A stretch of 64,000 bases of DNA, from assembly GCF_010993975.1 (NCBI RefSeq), contig NZ_JAACZO010000006.1:27479-91478 (forward strand), written 5' to 3'. Below the pieces are notes generated by a model, which saw nothing but the letters and a program-made list of their open reading frames with translations, did no database searches and was not told the origin of the DNA. Source of the stretch: Halomonas faecis (lineage in GTDB: Bacteria > Pseudomonadota > Gammaproteobacteria > Pseudomonadales > Halomonadaceae). Shown piece by piece: positions 1 through 13,108 of the stretch. The position numbers and the translations under genes are program-made. Position 1 is the stretch's first letter. Every line of letters starts with the position of its first letter.

Positions 1-2656
<2,656 letters not shown>

Positions 2657-2668
2657 GGCGGAGACCTT

Positions 2669-4132
2669 TTACAAAATGGGCGGTACGCTCTCGAACTTGC
2701 TGACGCTGTCGCCATCTTCCGGTATGCCGTCGAGCTGCAGAAACTGTTGCTGGTTGCGGTCCACGTAGTTGAGGATCTCGTAGTAGCGACGGATGTTGCG
2801 CACGTAGATCACCGGCTCGCCGCCGCGCGCATAGCCGTGCCGGGTCTGGCTGTGCCATTCGCGCTGCTGCAGCAGCGGCAGGGCTTCACGCACGTGGGGC
2901 CAACGGTCGGGGTCGCCACCGCGCATCTCGGCGATTTGGCGAGCGTCGTAGAGATGCCCGAGCCCCACGTTGTAGGCAGCCATGGCCATGAACAGTCGGT
3001 CTTCTCCTGTTATCGACTCGGGCAGGCGGGACTTTAGGGACCGCAGATAGCGGGCGCCGCCATCGATGCTTTGGGCCGGGTCGAGACGATCGTCCACCTC
3101 CATTTCGCCCGCCGTGGGCAGGGTCAGCATCATCAGTCCGCGCACGCCGGTCGGCGAGGTGGCCTCCGGATCCCAGTGCGATTCTTGATAGCCCAGGGCG
3201 GCCAGCAGTTTCCAGTCGAAGCCGGTGTCGCGAGCGGCCTCGCGGAACAGGGCTTCGTAGTCGGGTAGCCGCTCGCGCGCGTGCTGGATGAAGGTGCGTG
3301 CGCCAACGTACTCCAGATAGTCGTCGTGGCCGAAATGGCGGTTCACCAGCGAGTCCAGGGTGCCCTCGGCGCGCATCTTGCTCAAAAAGCGATTGGCTTC
3401 CTGCTGCAGCGCCAGGCCCCCGCGTGCGGGAAAGGCCCAGGCCATCGAGAGCGGAGAGCCCAGAGTGAAGCCGTCTTCCACGCCGGGGAAGAAGAGGCGG
3501 TTGATGCGAAACTGGTGCTCGTAGACCACGGCGGCGTCCAGATTGCCGCTCTCCACCTGGCTGAGCAGCTCGGCGACCTCCACGTCGTCGGATTCCCACC
3601 AGCTCAGGTCGGGGTGCTCGGTCTGCAGTTCGCGCAGCACCCGGTCGGCGCCGGAGCCGCGAATGGTGCCGATCTCGAGGCCGTCGAGCTCATCGAATCC
3701 GGTCACCGGGGGCAGGCCGCGGCGATAGACCAGCAAGGGCTGCAGGTCGAAGATGGCCTGGCTGAAGATCACCCCTTCGCGATCGAGATCGAGGGGTAGC
3801 GCGGCAGCGCCCAGATCGCCCTCGTTGCGAACCGTTTCGAACACGCTGTCGATATGGTGGCTGGCGTCCAGGTCCAGGCTGACGCCGAGGTGATCGGCGA
3901 AGCGTCGCACCAGATCGTATTCGAAGCCGGTGGGACCGTGGCGGCCCTCGTAGTAGGTGGTGGGGGTGTTGCGGGTGTGCACGCTGAGGAAATCGCGCGC
4001 CAGCACCGCCTCCAGCAGCCCATCGGAAGGCGGCGCGGGGCGGTATGGAATCAGGCACAGCGCGGCCGACGCCAGCAAAACGATGGCGCGGCGCAGGCGG
4101 CCCGGCGTGAAACGGCTCGAGAATCCAGGCAT
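2669..4132 (-). CDS. mltF: Membrane-bound lytic murein transglycosylase F
   Basis: 487 residues in the chosen reading. A signal-like N-terminus (basic residues then [13 protein letters not shown]) precedes a solute-binding-protein-like domain (about 35-270) and a C-terminal SLT goslet domain. The catalytic glutamate lies in GYQESHW and is followed by [11 protein letters not shown] and the [14 protein letters not shown] block, all typical of MltF. It cleaves peptidoglycan with formation of 1,6-anhydro-muropeptides and sits at the outer membrane. The longest reading starts at 4198, but starting at the Met at 4132 puts the signal sequence at the very N-terminus, so that start is preferred; no start has a convincing ribosome site. 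Divergent from purL. Confidence 0.9.
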   Translation of the reverse strand: MPGFSSRFTPGRLRRAIVLLASAALCLIPYRPAPPSDGLLEAVLARDFLSVHTRNTPTTYYEGRHGPTGFEYDLVRRFADHLGVSLDLDASHHIDSVFETVRNEGDLGAAALPLDLDREGVIFSQAIFDLQPLLVYRRGLPPVTGFDELDGLEIGTIRGSGADRVLRELQTEHPDLSWWESDDVEVAELLSQVESGNLDAAVVYEHQFRINRLFFPGVEDGFTLGSPLSMAWAFPARGGLALQQEANRFLSKMRAEGTLDSLVNRHFGHDDYLEYVGARTFIQHARERLPDYEALFREAARDTGFDWKLLAALGYQESHWDPEATSPTGVRGLMMLTLPTAGEMEVDDRLDPAQSIDGGARYLRSLKSRLPESITGEDRLFMAMAAYNVGLGHLYDARQIAEMRGGDPDRWPHVREALPLLQQREWHSQTRHGYARGGEPVIYVRNIRRYYEILNYVDRNQQQFLQLDGIPEDGDSVSKFESVPPIL

Positions 4133-4288
4133 GCAGGCGATGTTCGGCGATGAGAGCCTCACCTTAACGGCCCCCGCGGCGGCTGTCATCTGCCGCATTT
4201 CGCGTGCCCCTCGCTTTCCAGTATCATGTCGCCTCTGTCAGCCGTTCGCGGCGCCCCCTTCCTTCGCTTGCTTCAGAGGCTTCAAGAC

Positions 4289-7200
4289 ATGCTCGAACTT
4301 CGAGGCGCGCCCGCCCTTTCCGCCTTTCGTCACGCCAAGCTATTGGCTGCCCTGCGCGCGCGAGTTCCCGAGGTTGAGTCGCTCCATGCCGAGTACGTGC
4401 ACTTCGTGGACCACGACGGCGAGCTGTCGGCCGATGCCCGGCGTCTGCTCGACCAACTGCTCGACTACGGGGCTCACCCGTCACATTCCGCCAGCGAGGC
4501 CCGGCCGCGGGAGGGGCAACTGCTGCTGGTGGTGCCGCGCATCGGCACCCAGTCGCCGTGGTCGTCCAAGGCCACCGACATCGCGCATGGCTGCGGCCTT
4601 TCCGCGGTGCGACGCATCGAGCGCGGCATCGCCTACCGGGTGGCCCTCAAGGCACCGATGTCCGAAGCGGCCTTCACGGCCATTGTCGCCACCCTGCACG
4701 ACCGCATGACCGAATCGGTGCTCACCGATGCCAGCGATGCGGCCAAGCTCTTCGCCCACCACCAGCCGGCCCCGCTGGGCCAGGTTAACGTGCTCGAAGG
4801 CGGGCGCGAAGCGCTCGAAACGGCCAACGGCGAGCTGGGCCTGGCGCTGGCCGACGACGAAATCGACTACCTGGTGAGCGCTTTCCGGGAGCTTGGCCGC
4901 AACCCCAGCGACGTCGAACTGATGATGTTCGCCCAGGCCAACTCCGAACACTGCCGGCACAAGATCTTCAACGCCGACTGGCGCATCGACGGCGAAGCCC
5001 AGCCGCATTCGCTGTTCGCGATGATCAAGAACACCTACCAGCAGTCGCCCGGCGACATCCTCTCCGCTTACAGCGACAACGCCGCGGTGATCGAAGGCAC
5101 CGAGGCGCCGCGCTTCTTCCCGGCACCGCTCACCGGCCGGGAAGGCGAGCGGGCCAGCTACGCCGCCCGGCACGAGCCGATTCCCATCCTGATGAAGGTG
5201 GAGACCCACAATCACCCCACCGCCATCGCCCCGCATCCGGGCGCGGCCACCGGCGCCGGCGGCGAGATCCGCGACGAAGGCGCCACCGGCATCGGCGGCA
5301 AGCCCAAGGCGGGGCTGACCGGCTTCACCGTCTCCAACCTGCGCATTCCCGAGTACGTGCAACCCTGGGAAGCCTTCGACTACGGCAAGCCCGAGCGCAT
5401 CCAGTCGGCGCTCGAGATCATGCTCGAAGGCCCCATCGGCGGTGCCGCCTTCAACAACGAGTTCGGCCGCCCCAACCTCGCCGGCTATTTCCGCACCTAC
5501 GAGCAGGACGCCCTGGGGGCGGAGGGCATCGAGCGGCGCGGCTACCACAAGCCGATCATGCTCGCCGGCGGCTACGGCAACATCCGCGCGGGGCACGTCC
5601 AGAAAGGCGAGATACCCGTCGGCGGCAAGCTGATCGTGATGGGCGGCCCGGCGATGCTGATCGGTCTCGGCGGCGGCGCGGCCTCCTCCATGGCGTCCGG
5701 GGCCTCGAGCGCCGATCTCGACTTCGCCTCGGTGCAGCGCGACAACCCCGAACTCGAGCGCCGCGCCCAGGAAGTCATCGACCGCTGCTGGGCGCTGGGC
5801 GAGGCCAACCCCATCCGCTTCATTCACGACGTCGGCGCCGGCGGGCTCTCCAACGCCCTGCCCGAGCTGGTCAAGGATGGCGGCCGCGGCGGCCGCTTCG
5901 AACTGCGCGACGTGCCCAATGCCGAACCGGGCATGAGCCCGCTGGAGATCTGGTGCAACGAGGCCCAGGAGCGCTACGTGCTGGCGGTAGCGCCGGAAGA
6001 TCTCGCCACCTTCGAGGCGCTGTGCGCGCGCGAGCGCTGCCCCTACGCCGTGGTCGGCGAGGCCATCGAGGCCCACCGGCTCAGCGTGCACGACGGGCAC
6101 TTCGACAGCACGCCGGTGGACCTGCCGATGAGCGTACTGTTCGGCAAGCCGCCCAAGATGACCCGCGAATTCTCCCGCGAGGAGCGTCTGCTGCCCGGCG
6201 TGATGCTCGACAACCTCGATCTGCGCGAGGCCATGGAGCGGGTGCTGCGCCTGCCCGCCGTGGCCTCCAAGAGCTTTCTGATCACCATCGGCGACCGCTC
6301 CATCACCGGCATGGTGGCCCGCGACCAGATGGTCGGCCCCTGGCAGGTACCGGTGGCCGACGTCGCGGTGACCACGGCCAGCTTCGACACCCACGCCGGC
6401 GAAGCCATGGCCATGGGCGAGCGGCCACCGGTGGCGCTGATCGACCCCGCCGCCAGCGCCCGCCTGGCCGTGGCCGAAGCGATCACCAACCTGGCCGCCG
6501 CCCCCATCGCCAAGCTCGGCGACATCAAGCTCTCCGCCAACTGGATGAGCGCCGCCGATCACCCCGGCGAGAACCAGGCGCTGTTCGATGCCGTACATGC
6601 CGTGGGCATGGAACTCTGCCCCCGGCTGGGCATCGCCATTCCGGTGGGCAAGGACTCCATGTCCATGCGCACCGCCTGGCAAGCGGAAAACGACAAGGGC
6701 GAGAGCGAGGAGAAGAGCGTCACCTCGCCGCTCACCCTCGCCGTCACCGGCTTCGCGCCGGTCACCGACGCGCTGAAGACTCTGACCCCGCAGATCAATC
6801 TGGAGCAGGACGAATCCGACCTGCTGCTCATCGACCTGGGCGGCGGCCAGAACCGCCTGGGCGGCTCGGCGCTGGCTCAGGTCTACGGCCAAGTGGGCGA
6901 TGTCTGCCCCGACCTCGACGACCCCGAAGACCTTCAGGCCTTCTTCGCCGTCATCCAGGGGCTCAACGCCGAAGGCAAGCTGCTCGCCTACCACGACCGC
7001 AGCGACGGCGGCCTGCTGGTCACCCTGCTGGAAATGGCCTTCGCCGCCCACGCCGGTCTCGAGATCAAGCTCGACTGGCTGATCGACGAGCCGGTCGAAG
7101 CGGTGGACGCGCTGTTCGCCGAAGAGCTCGGCGCGGTGATCCAGGTGAACCGCCAGCACACCGAAGCGGTGCTGGCGCAGTTCGCCGCCGCCGGCATCGA

Positions 7201-8236
7201 AACCTGCGGCGTCATCGCCCGCCCGCGCTACGACGACCAGGTGCGCGTCACCCTCTTCGAGGAGCCGCTGCTCGAGACCACGCGGCTGCTCACCCAGCGC
7301 ACCTGGGCCGAGACCAGCTACCGCCTGCAGGCGCTGCGCGACAATCCCGACTGCGCCAAGAGCGAATTCGACGGCCTGCTCGACGACCGCGACCCGGGGC
7401 TTTCCGCGCAGCCCACCTTCGATGTCGACGAGGACATCGCCGCGCCCTATCTCAATCGGACCCGCCCGGCGGTGGCGGTGCTGCGCGAGCAGGGCGTCAA
7501 CGGCCAGGTGGAAATGGCCTGGGCTTTCGATCGTGCCGGCTTCGAGGCCATCGACGTGCACATGAGCGACATCCTGGAAGGCCGCGTGACGCTGACCGAA
7601 TTCCAGGGGCTGGCGGCCTGCGGCGGCTTCTCCTACGGCGACGTGCTGGGCGCCGGGGGCGGCTGGGCCAAGTCGGTGCTGTTCAACGCGCGTGCCCGCG
7701 AGCAGTTCGCCGCCTTCTTCGACCGCGACGACAGCTTCGCGCTGGGCGTGTGCAACGGCTGCCAGATGCTCGCCCAGCTCAAGGACCTGATCCCCGGTGC
7801 CGAGGCCTGGCCGCGCTTCGTGCGCAACGAGTCGGAACAGTTCGAGGCCCGGACGGCCATGGTGCAGGTAGAGAAGAGCCCATCGATCCTGCTGGCCGGC
7901 ATGCAAGGCTCGCGCCTGCCCATCGCCGTGGCGCATGGCGAAGGGCGCGCCGAATTCCGCGACAGCGCTCATCTGCGGCGCATGCAGGGCGGCGGCCAGG
8001 TGGCCCTGCGCTACGTCGACAACCATGGCCAGGTCACCACCCGCTACCCGGCCAACCCCAACGGCTCGCCCTCCGGCATCACCGGCCTGACCACCCCCGA
8101 CGGCCGGGTCACCATCATGATGCCGCACCCCGAGCGCGTGGTGCGCGCCGTCACCAACTCCTGGCGCCCGGCCGAGTGGACCACGGACGGCGCCTGGCTG
8201 CGCCTGTTCCGCAATGCGCGGGTGTGGGTCGGCTGA
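4289..8236 (+). CDS. purL: Phosphoribosylformylglycinamidine synthase (large, single-chain PurL)
   Basis: 1315 residues, the large Gram-negative form (E. coli 1295). It makes FGAM from FGAR, glutamine and ATP in purine synthesis. The start [14 protein letters not shown] matches the family N-terminus, and cagagg lies just upstream, so the in-frame ATG at 4226 is rejected. Visible features are the ATP/FGAM-synthase core (for example [27 protein letters not shown]) and the C-terminal class I glutaminase with the nucleophile Cys in GVCNGCQML (Cys about 1155) and the PHPERVVR end. A very long antisense ORF across this gene is a GC-skew shadow. It is followed by an inverted repeat that may end transcription. 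Confidence 0.97.
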   Translation: MLELRGAPALSAFRHAKLLAALRARVPEVESLHAEYVHFVDHDGELSADARRLLDQLLDYGAHPSHSASEARPREGQLLLVVPRIGTQSPWSSKATDIAHGCGLSAVRRIERGIAYRVALKAPMSEAAFTAIVATLHDRMTESVLTDASDAAKLFAHHQPAPLGQVNVLEGGREALETANGELGLALADDEIDYLVSAFRELGRNPSDVELMMFAQANSEHCRHKIFNADWRIDGEAQPHSLFAMIKNTYQQSPGDILSAYSDNAAVIEGTEAPRFFPAPLTGREGERASYAARHEPIPILMKVETHNHPTAIAPHPGAATGAGGEIRDEGATGIGGKPKAGLTGFTVSNLRIPEYVQPWEAFDYGKPERIQSALEIMLEGPIGGAAFNNEFGRPNLAGYFRTYEQDALGAEGIERRGYHKPIMLAGGYGNIRAGHVQKGEIPVGGKLIVMGGPAMLIGLGGGAASSMASGASSADLDFASVQRDNPELERRAQEVIDRCWALGEANPIRFIHDVGAGGLSNALPELVKDGGRGGRFELRDVPNAEPGMSPLEIWCNEAQERYVLAVAPEDLATFEALCARERCPYAVVGEAIEAHRLSVHDGHFDSTPVDLPMSVLFGKPPKMTREFSREERLLPGVMLDNLDLREAMERVLRLPAVASKSFLITIGDRSITGMVARDQMVGPWQVPVADVAVTTASFDTHAGEAMAMGERPPVALIDPAASARLAVAEAITNLAAAPIAKLGDIKLSANWMSAADHPGENQALFDAVHAVGMELCPRLGIAIPVGKDSMSMRTAWQAENDKGESEEKSVTSPLTLAVTGFAPVTDALKTLTPQINLEQDESDLLLIDLGGGQNRLGGSALAQVYGQVGDVCPDLDDPEDLQAFFAVIQGLNAEGKLLAYHDRSDGGLLVTLLEMAFAAHAGLEIKLDWLIDEPVEAVDALFAEELGAVIQVNRQHTEAVLAQFAAAGIETCGVIARPRYDDQVRVTLFEEPLLETTRLLTQRTWAETSYRLQALRDNPDCAKSEFDGLLDDRDPGLSAQPTFDVDEDIAAPYLNRTRPAVAVLREQGVNGQVEMAWAFDRAGFEAIDVHMSDILEGRVTLTEFQGLAACGGFSYGDVLGAGGGWAKSVLFNARAREQFAAFFDRDDSFALGVCNGCQMLAQLKDLIPGAEAWPRFVRNESEQFEARTAMVQVEKSPSILLAGMQGSRLPIAVAHGEGRAEFRDSAHLRRMQGGGQVALRYVDNHGQVTTRYPANPNGSPSGITGLTTPDGRVTIMMPHPERVVRAVTNSWRPAEWTTDGAWLRLFRNARVWVG

Positions 8237-8266
8237 GCTTGGCTGGCGTCACTGGTGGCAGGCATT

Positions 8267-8314
8267 CTGCCGGGCCCGTCACGGGCAGCGCTGTGCTGCC
8301 CGTGGCGCCGGCAG
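8267..8314. terminator. Nested inverted repeat between convergent genes (possible bidirectional terminator)
   Basis: A perfect 10-base stem (CACGGGCAGC, 8280-8289, with its complement 8295-8304) with loop GCTGT is enclosed by a second stem, CTGCCGG (8267-8273) with CCGGCAG (8308-8314). It lies between the 3' ends of purL and the convergent gene at 8332. There is no T-run on either strand, so intrinsic termination is uncertain. Confidence 0.5.
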
Positions 8315-8331
8315 GTCGCCCGCTCGACCGT

Positions 8332-8847
8332 TCAGCCGACCGAAGCGCGATAGCGCAGGTCGTCGCTGGAACTCAGGTATTCCTGTAGTACGTCGCACTC
8401 GACGCGTTTCTGCTTGATGATGGCCGTCAGGGTCGGATGGAAAGCCGGAACGGCGCTGGCCATCTGCAGGTGTTCATAGAAGCGCCGCGAATAGTCGGCA
8501 TCGGCCACTGCCTGATGCAGCGTGTCGATGGCCATGCCGTAGTGGCTGATGAAGCCGAAGGGAGAAGCGGCGTGGCGCGTCTCGACCGCCGGCCGTCGGT
8601 CGTTGCCGTCGAATGGCGTGGCTTCGGTTTCCTGCTGGCGTGCCGCATGGCGAAGCGTGTCCAGGCGCTTCTCGCATTCGATGCCCAGCGAGGCCATCAA
8701 GCGGCTGATGGCGGTATTGAAAGTGAGAAAGCCGAAGGCGAGTCGGCGGTAGCGCGCCAGCTCGCCGCCTTCATGGGCTTTGGCGAGGGCCAGCAGTTCA
8801 TCGCATTGAAAGACCAGCCGGGCAGCTGTGGCAGATGGAGTCGGCAT
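8332..8847 (-). CDS. Hypothetical helical protein (ferritin-like appearance)
   Basis: 171 residues, function not recognised. The ATG at 8847 follows a strong aggagg site; the longer in-frame reading to 8940 lacks one. The sequence is almost wholly predicted helix, with no signal peptide or membrane segment. Segments such as LARYRRLAFGFL, GIECEKRLDTL and KRVECDVLQEYL, with Glu spaced near Cys and Arg, resemble helices of ferritin-like or rubrerythrin-like bundles, but no complete ExxH metal motif is visible, so this is only a fold guess. Convergent with purL; no partner gene nearby. Confidence 0.65.
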   Translation of the reverse strand: MPTPSATAARLVFQCDELLALAKAHEGGELARYRRLAFGFLTFNTAISRLMASLGIECEKRLDTLRHAARQQETEATPFDGNDRRPAVETRHAASPFGFISHYGMAIDTLHQAVADADYSRRFYEHLQMASAVPAFHPTLTAIIKQKRVECDVLQEYLSSSDDLRYRASVG

Positions 8848-9243
8848 GGTGGCCTCCTGTCGAGTCGGAATTCGGTGTCGTCCCCCGCGGTAGAGGCGAA
8901 TATTGACCCTTAGCGATGGCAATTTCATGACGTCGGTCAATTCGAAACGGCGTTTATCGGTTTGTACCAGACGATTGGTTGCCGGCGTATGAGACGGCTC
9001 GTGCGCGCCGAGGGATCATCGACAGACCGACGCGTAGCAGGCCTAAGTTAGTGTTAGGTAATGCCTGTAGCCAAGGTCGACATCCATCAATGTGGATAAT
9101 TGACTGACCGGCTGTGGAACAGAAGGGGGCAGCCCCAGTTGGTACCAAGATGTCACCAGTGATCTGTGCGACAGTTGAGATTTGGAGCCGTTGCGGGATT
9201 TCGTGCGGTCAACCAAGCGAGGGGGTTACGACAGGGGAGAGTC
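8848..9243. other. Intergenic region without a recognisable gene
   Basis: About 400 bases of lower GC than the flanks. It must hold the promoters of the divergent genes at 8847 (minus) and 9244 (plus). I see no credible ORF, strong hairpin or repeat. Short in-frame extensions of the DUF4160 ORF here lack a ribosome site. Confidence 0.4.
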
Positions 9244-9486
9244 ATGCCAACCGTTCTGCGTCTGGATGGGTACAAATTTTTCTTCTACTCGGATGAGGGC
9301 GACCCGCGTGAACCACCACATATACACGTTTTCAAAGCGGGGGCAGAGGCCAAGTTTTGGCTCGTGCCGGAGGTGCAGCTGGCCCGCAACGATGGTTTCG
9401 ATGCCAAATCGCTGCGTAAAATCACTACACTGGTCGTGAAACATCGCAAGACACTGGAGGAAGCCTGGTATGACTACTTCGCCTAA
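9244..9486 (+). CDS. DUF4160 family protein (candidate toxin of a DUF4160/DUF2442 pair)
   Basis: 80 residues. MPTVLRLDGYKFFFYSDEG followed by EPPHIHVFK and AEAKFWL is the signature of DUF4160 proteins, whose N-terminal part carries the GYKFFFYS and PPHIHV blocks. These genes are regularly found directly upstream of DUF2442 genes, and the pair is often listed as a toxin-antitoxin candidate; biochemical function is not established as far as I know. The ATG at 9244 follows ggggag, so the longer in-frame ORF from 9166 is rejected. The last 17 bases overlap the next gene, implying translational coupling. Confidence 0.8.
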   Translation: MPTVLRLDGYKFFFYSDEGDPREPPHIHVFKAGAEAKFWLVPEVQLARNDGFDAKSLRKITTLVVKHRKTLEEAWYDYFA

Positions 9487-9718
9487 GCGCGTGACGTTCG
9501 ATGCAGACAGCTTCTGGGTCGAACTGAGCGATGGCCGTATCATTGGGGTGCCGCTCGCGTGGTATCCACGTTTGTTGAATGCTACGCCGGAGCAGCTGCG
9601 CGATCATGAGCTCAGCCCTAGAGGGATTCATTGGGATGAGATCGACGAAGACGTGTCTGTCGAGGGTATCTTGGCGGGGCGTGGTGATATGACTCGCCAT
9701 CGACAAGCCGTGGCGTAG
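9470..9718 (+). CDS. DUF2442 domain-containing protein (partner of DUF4160)
   Basis: 82 residues. The pattern VTFDADSFWVELSDGRIIGVPL, then WYPRLLNAT and HWDEIDEDVSVEGIL, is the classical DUF2442 sequence (a small beta-rich NE0471-like fold). It starts inside the DUF4160 gene with a ggagga ribosome site, a typical arrangement for a co-translated pair. In such pairs DUF2442 is taken as the antitoxin or binding partner; this is inference from gene order. The pair sits alone between purL and the scpA operon. Confidence 0.82.
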   Translation: MTTSPKRVTFDADSFWVELSDGRIIGVPLAWYPRLLNATPEQLRDHELSPRGIHWDEIDEDVSVEGILAGRGDMTRHRQAVA

Positions 9719-9823
9719 CAGGCATCGAGCCGGGGTGGCTGGCTCGTGAGTCGGCGCTGTCTACCTTGCCGCCATCTTGCTAAACTGGCGCGTTGATCCT
9801 GCGTACCCGGAGAGGTCAGCCGC

Positions 9824-10747
9824 GTGAGCGCCACCCCCGATACCGCCAGCCCCGAGCATTCCACCGCAGCGACCCAGCAGGTCGAGGCGCTGGGGCGGCT
9901 GTTCGACGAGCCGATCACCCAGCTGCCCGACGATCTCTACATCCCGCCGGAAGCGCTCAAGGTGTTCCTCGAGGCGTTCGAGGGCCCGCTGGATCTGCTG
10001 CTCTACCTGATCCGCCGCCAGAACCTGGACATCCTGGCCATCGACGTGGCCGCCATCACCCACCAGTACATCGAGTACGTGGAGCTGATGAAGGCGATGG
10101 AGATCGAACTGGCCGGCGAGTATCTGCTGATGGCCGCGATGCTCGCCGAGATCAAGTCGCGCACCCTGCTGCCGCGGCCGCCCAAGGAGGGTGGCGACGA
10201 CGAAGAAGACGACCCCCGCGCCGAGCTGATCCGCCGTCTCCAGGAGTACGAACAGCTGAAGAGCGCCGCCGAGGCGCTGGCCGAGCTGCCGCGCCTGGGC
10301 CGCGACTGGTTTCCGGCCCGCCCGGGCTTGCCGCCGCTGGAAGCGCGGGTCATCCACCCCGAGGTGGAGCTCGACGAGCTGCTCGGCGCACTGGCCGGCA
10401 TTCTCAAGCGTGCCGAGCTCAACCAGGTGCACCATATCGCCCGCGAGGCGCTCTCCACCCGCGAGCGCATGCTGGGCATCATGGAGCGGCTCTCGCGGGA
10501 GCGTTTCACCCCCTTCGAGGCGCTGTTCACTCTGGAAGAGGGGCGTGCCGGGGTCATCGTCACCTTCATGGCGATTCTCGAGCTGGCCAAGGAAGCGATG
10601 ATCGAAATCGTGCAGAATGCCCCGCTCTCGCCGATCCACGTTCGCGCGCGGCTGGATGAGCAGGAACCGCTGGAAGCGGTGGAAACGGAAGAGGGCGAAG
10701 CCGGCGAAAGCCCCTTCGCGGAAGACGAGGGAGAGGCGCCGGCATGA
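9824..10747 (+). CDS. scpA: Segregation and condensation protein A (kleisin)
   Basis: 307 residues. ScpA is the kleisin subunit of the SMC-ScpAB condensin that compacts and segregates the chromosome. The core reads EGPLDLLLYLIRRQNLDILAID and continues with LAGEYLLMAAMLAEIKSR, both diagnostic; the C-terminal winged helix includes ALFTLEEGRAGVIVTFMAILEL. The start is a GTG at 9824 preceded by cggagagg. The C-terminal tail is acidic and low complexity. It overlaps scpB by 4 bases (ATGA), so the two are translationally coupled. Confidence 0.95.
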   Translation: MSATPDTASPEHSTAATQQVEALGRLFDEPITQLPDDLYIPPEALKVFLEAFEGPLDLLLYLIRRQNLDILAIDVAAITHQYIEYVELMKAMEIELAGEYLLMAAMLAEIKSRTLLPRPPKEGGDDEEDDPRAELIRRLQEYEQLKSAAEALAELPRLGRDWFPARPGLPPLEARVIHPEVELDELLGALAGILKRAELNQVHHIAREALSTRERMLGIMERLSRERFTPFEALFTLEEGRAGVIVTFMAILELAKEAMIEIVQNAPLSPIHVRARLDEQEPLEAVETEEGEAGESPFAEDEGEAPA

Positions 10748-11616
10748 CGGCCATGGAATATCCCGAAGCGCTGGACGAGATCGTCGAGGCGGCCCTGCTC
10801 GCCGCCGGCGAACCGCTCGGCCTCGACCGGCTCGAGACGCTGTTCGACGATCACGAGCGCCCGCCGCGCAGCGCCCTGCGCGAGGCCCTGTCGCGGCTCG
10901 CCACGCGCCACCAGCGCGGCGCCATGGAGCTGCTGGAAACGGCCTCGGGCTACCAGCTGCGCATTCGGCCGCGGCTCTCCGCCTGGGTGTCGCGGCTGTG
11001 GGAAGAGCGCCCCCAGCGCTACTCCCGCGCGCTGCTCGAGACCCTGGCGCTGATCGCCTATCGGCAGCCGGTCACCCGTGCCGACATCGAAGACGTGCGC
11101 GGCGTGTCGGTGAGCAGCTCGATCATGCGCACCCTGGCCGAGCGCGGCTGGATTCGCGTGGTCGGCCATCGCGACGTGCCCGGGCGCCCCGCGGTCTACG
11201 CCACCACGCGGGCCTTCCTCGACGACTTCGGCCTCAAGACCCTCGACGAACTGCCGCCGATGCACGAACTCAAGGGCCTCGACGACACCGACTACGAACG
11301 CGAAGAGGCACCGCCGCCGCCGCAGAGCGAACTGCTGGCCCAGGCCGACGAATCGCCGGAAGAGGCCGCGGAGACAGAGGCCGCCGGCGTGGCGCCGCAA
11401 CATGACGAAACCCCGGAGGCGGCGGTCGATGCCGACGCCCCCACCGCAGCGGCCGACTCGGCCGATGCGGAACACGCCGAGACGGCGTCCGAACGGCCGA
11501 GACTCAGCTTCGCCGATCTCGAAGCGCGTCTGGCCGAACGTGCCCGCTCCAGCGTCGACGAAGACGGCGGAGCGGGGGCGGAATCCACCCCCGATGAGAC
11601 ACCCGACGACTCATGA
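10744..11616 (+). CDS. scpB: Segregation and condensation protein B
   Basis: 290 residues. ScpB is the winged-helix dimer that binds ScpA in condensin. The two winged helices span about residues 1-180, with typical blocks [32 protein letters not shown] and [18 protein letters not shown]. The remaining ~110 residues are an acidic, alanine-rich tail with no visible domain, making it longer than the usual ~200-residue protein; ScpB tails vary between species. It overlaps scpA by ATGA at its start and rluB by ATGA at its end, giving a tight three-gene operon. Confidence 0.94.
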   Translation: MTAMEYPEALDEIVEAALLAAGEPLGLDRLETLFDDHERPPRSALREALSRLATRHQRGAMELLETASGYQLRIRPRLSAWVSRLWEERPQRYSRALLETLALIAYRQPVTRADIEDVRGVSVSSSIMRTLAERGWIRVVGHRDVPGRPAVYATTRAFLDDFGLKTLDELPPMHELKGLDDTDYEREEAPPPPQSELLAQADESPEEAAETEAAGVAPQHDETPEAAVDADAPTAAADSADAEHAETASERPRLSFADLEARLAERARSSVDEDGGAGAESTPDETPDDS

Positions 11617-12470
11617 GCACCACCACGGAAAAACTGCAGAAGGTTCTGGCCCGCGCCGGGCTGGGTTCGCGGCGCGAAATGGAAGCCGCCATCGCCGACG
11701 GCCGCGTCAAGGTCAACGGCAAGGTGGCCACCCTCGGCGACCGCATCGCCATGCACGACAAGGTCGCCCTCGACGAGCGCCCCGTGACCCTGCGCGGCGC
11801 CGAAGAGACGCCGCGCCGCGTGATCATGTACAACAAGCCCGAAGGCGAGCTGTGCACGCGCAAGGATCCGGAAGGGCGGCGCACCGTCTTCGACCGCCTG
11901 CCGCGCCTCAAGGGCGAGCGCTGGATCGCCATCGGCCGGCTCGACATCAACACCAGCGGCCTGCTGCTGTTCACCACCGACGGCGAGCTGGCCAACCGGC
12001 TGATGCACCCCTCCACCCAGGTCGAGCGCGAGTATGCCGTGCGCGTCATGGGCGAGGTCACCAAGGAGCAGGTAGTCGCCATGGTCGAGGGCGTCATGCT
12101 CGAGGACGGCCCGGCGCGCTTTACCGACGTTCAGGAATTCGGCGGCGAAGGCATCAACACCTGGTTCCACGTGGTCATCACCGAAGGGCGCAACCGCGAA
12201 GTGCGCCGCCTGTGGGAATCCCAGGGGTTGACGGTCAGCCGCCTCAAGCGGGTTCGCTACGGCAACGTCTTCCTCGACAAGCGCGCCAAGGCGGGCGAGT
12301 GGGTCGAGCTCTCCCAAGAGGAAGTCGACGACCTGGCGGCCGCCGCCGACCTGCCATCGCGCAAGGTGCCGGAACTCACGCCGGACGAGAAGAACCGCTG
12401 GAGCCGCGACAAGCACAAACGCAAGCCGGTACAAGCGATGCGCCAGCCCAAGGGTCGGAAAAGCCGCTGA
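11613..12470 (+). CDS. rluB: 23S rRNA pseudouridine(2605) synthase RluB
   Basis: 285 residues. An N-terminal S4 RNA-binding domain ([21 protein letters not shown]) precedes a RsuA-type pseudouridine synthase domain with the catalytic Asp in [13 protein letters not shown] and the typical [12 protein letters not shown] block. The tail is basic ([19 protein letters not shown]), which fits rRNA binding. RluB modifies U2605 of 23S rRNA; the related RluF, RluE and RsuA families are possible, but linkage to scpAB favours RluB. The start overlaps the scpB stop by 4 bases. Confidence 0.92.
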   Translation: MSTTTEKLQKVLARAGLGSRREMEAAIADGRVKVNGKVATLGDRIAMHDKVALDERPVTLRGAEETPRRVIMYNKPEGELCTRKDPEGRRTVFDRLPRLKGERWIAIGRLDINTSGLLLFTTDGELANRLMHPSTQVEREYAVRVMGEVTKEQVVAMVEGVMLEDGPARFTDVQEFGGEGINTWFHVVITEGRNREVRRLWESQGLTVSRLKRVRYGNVFLDKRAKAGEWVELSQEEVDDLAAAADLPSRKVPELTPDEKNRWSRDKHKRKPVQAMRQPKGRKSR

Positions 12471-12497
12471 GGGCTTCGACCAAGGGTAAAAAAGCGC

Positions 12498-12526
12498 TTG
12501 CCTTCACGGGGGCGGATCAGTACTAT
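12498..12526 (+). promoter_or_regulatory. Sigma-70 promoter of the tandem tRNA-Lys operon
   Basis: TTGCCT (12498-12503) and TACTAT (12521-12526) are separated by exactly 17 bases, and the -10 ends 16 bases before the mature tRNA 5' end. The region between is GC-rich, as expected for a stringently controlled stable-RNA promoter. Confidence 0.75.
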
Positions 12527-12542
12527 CTGCACCCGTTCGGAC

Positions 12543-12618
12543 GGGTCGTTAGCTCAGTTGGTAGAGCAGTTGGCTTTTAACCAATTGGTCGTAGGTTCGA
12601 ATCCTACACGACCCACCA
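12543..12618 (+). tRNA. tRNA-Lys (anticodon TTT), copy 1
   Basis: 76 bases with encoded CCA. The acceptor stem pairs gggtcgt with acgaccc, the D arm is gctc...gagc, the anticodon loop is cttttaa (anticodon TTT, reading AAA/AAG Lys), and the T arm is gtagg-ttcgaat-cctac. All canonical positions are satisfied. The second copy is identical and 35 bases downstream, so the two are processed from one transcript. Confidence 0.97.
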
Positions 12619-12653
12619 TCCGAACCTGAGACATGGCCACCGTGCCGTGTTGC

Positions 12654-12729
12654 GGGTCGTTAGCTCAGTTGGTAGAGCAGTTGGCTTTTAACCAATTGGT
12701 CGTAGGTTCGAATCCTACACGACCCACCA
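12654..12729 (+). tRNA. tRNA-Lys (anticodon TTT), copy 2
   Basis: Identical over all 76 bases to the first copy, including CCA. The short spacer between them contains no promoter-like sequence. A strong terminator follows 34 bases later. Confidence 0.97.
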
Positions 12730-12763
12730 GTCATCGGCTCGGGCCCTCGAGGGTCTGAACCAG

Positions 12764-12797
12764 AGCAAGAAAGCGCCTTCGGGCGCTTTCTTGCTTT
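12764..12797 (+). terminator. Rho-independent terminator of the tRNA-Lys operon
   Basis: A perfect 14-base stem (AGCAAGAAAGCGCC, 12764-12777) closes on a UUCG tetraloop (12778-12781) and its complement (12782-12795). The A-rich upstream side and T-rich downstream side (tttcttgcttt) supply the U tract. Confidence 0.88.
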
Positions 12798-12849
12798 CCG
12801 CACCCCCTCATCACTACCCAGGGGCCAGCTCGAGCACGCTCCGACACTG

Positions 12850-12877
12850 TTATCGCTGGTTGGCTCTGCGCTACACT
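12850..12877 (+). promoter_or_regulatory. Probable promoter of the RelB/ParE operon
   Basis: TTATCG (12850-12855), a 16-base spacer and TACACT (12872-12877) lie 30 bases before the antitoxin start. A weaker alternative, TTGGCT with TAAACC, overlaps it. No clear dyad operator is visible. Confidence 0.4.
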
Positions 12878-12907
12878 GTCGCTAAACCCATGCTCGGAGT
12901 GCGAGCC

Positions 12908-13108
12908 ATGACCACCCCGCTGGACCCGATCGTTTCGGAATTCGAAACTCAAGAGCAGGCAGACGAATATGATCGCTGGTTTCACGCCAAGGTCGAGGCA
13001 AGCCTTTCCAACCCTGGGCCGGGCGTGCCGCATGATGAGGTGATGGCGCGCATGGATGCGATCATTGCCAAGGCTGAGCGCCGCCACCGCGAGCGGGCTC
13101 GATGCTGA
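12908..13108 (+). CDS. RelB-type antitoxin
   Basis: 66 residues. The stretch DPIVSEFETQEQADEYDRWF then KVEASLSNPGPGVPHDEVM is typical of RelB/StbD-like antitoxins that pair with ParE toxins; the C-terminal half is the toxin-wrapping segment and the last residues are basic. The ATG at 12908 follows cggag; longer in-frame readings are not supported. It overlaps the toxin gene by 7 bases. It would bind the toxin and repress its own promoter, which is inference from the family. Confidence 0.85.
   Translation: MTTPLDPIVSEFETQEQADEYDRWFHAKVEASLSNPGPGVPHDEVMARMDAIIAKAERRHRERARC

Noticed and set aside
4481..8128. 1215-codon antisense ORF opposite purL
   Set aside because: It is in antisense register to a complete PurL, has Gly/His/Ala-rich composition typical of GC-skew shadows and no ribosome site or domain.
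12543..12729. Tandem tRNA-Lys genes as an integration (att) site
   Set aside because: Both copies are intact and no integrase, truncated tRNA repeat or foreign block follows; a terminator and a small TA pair do.
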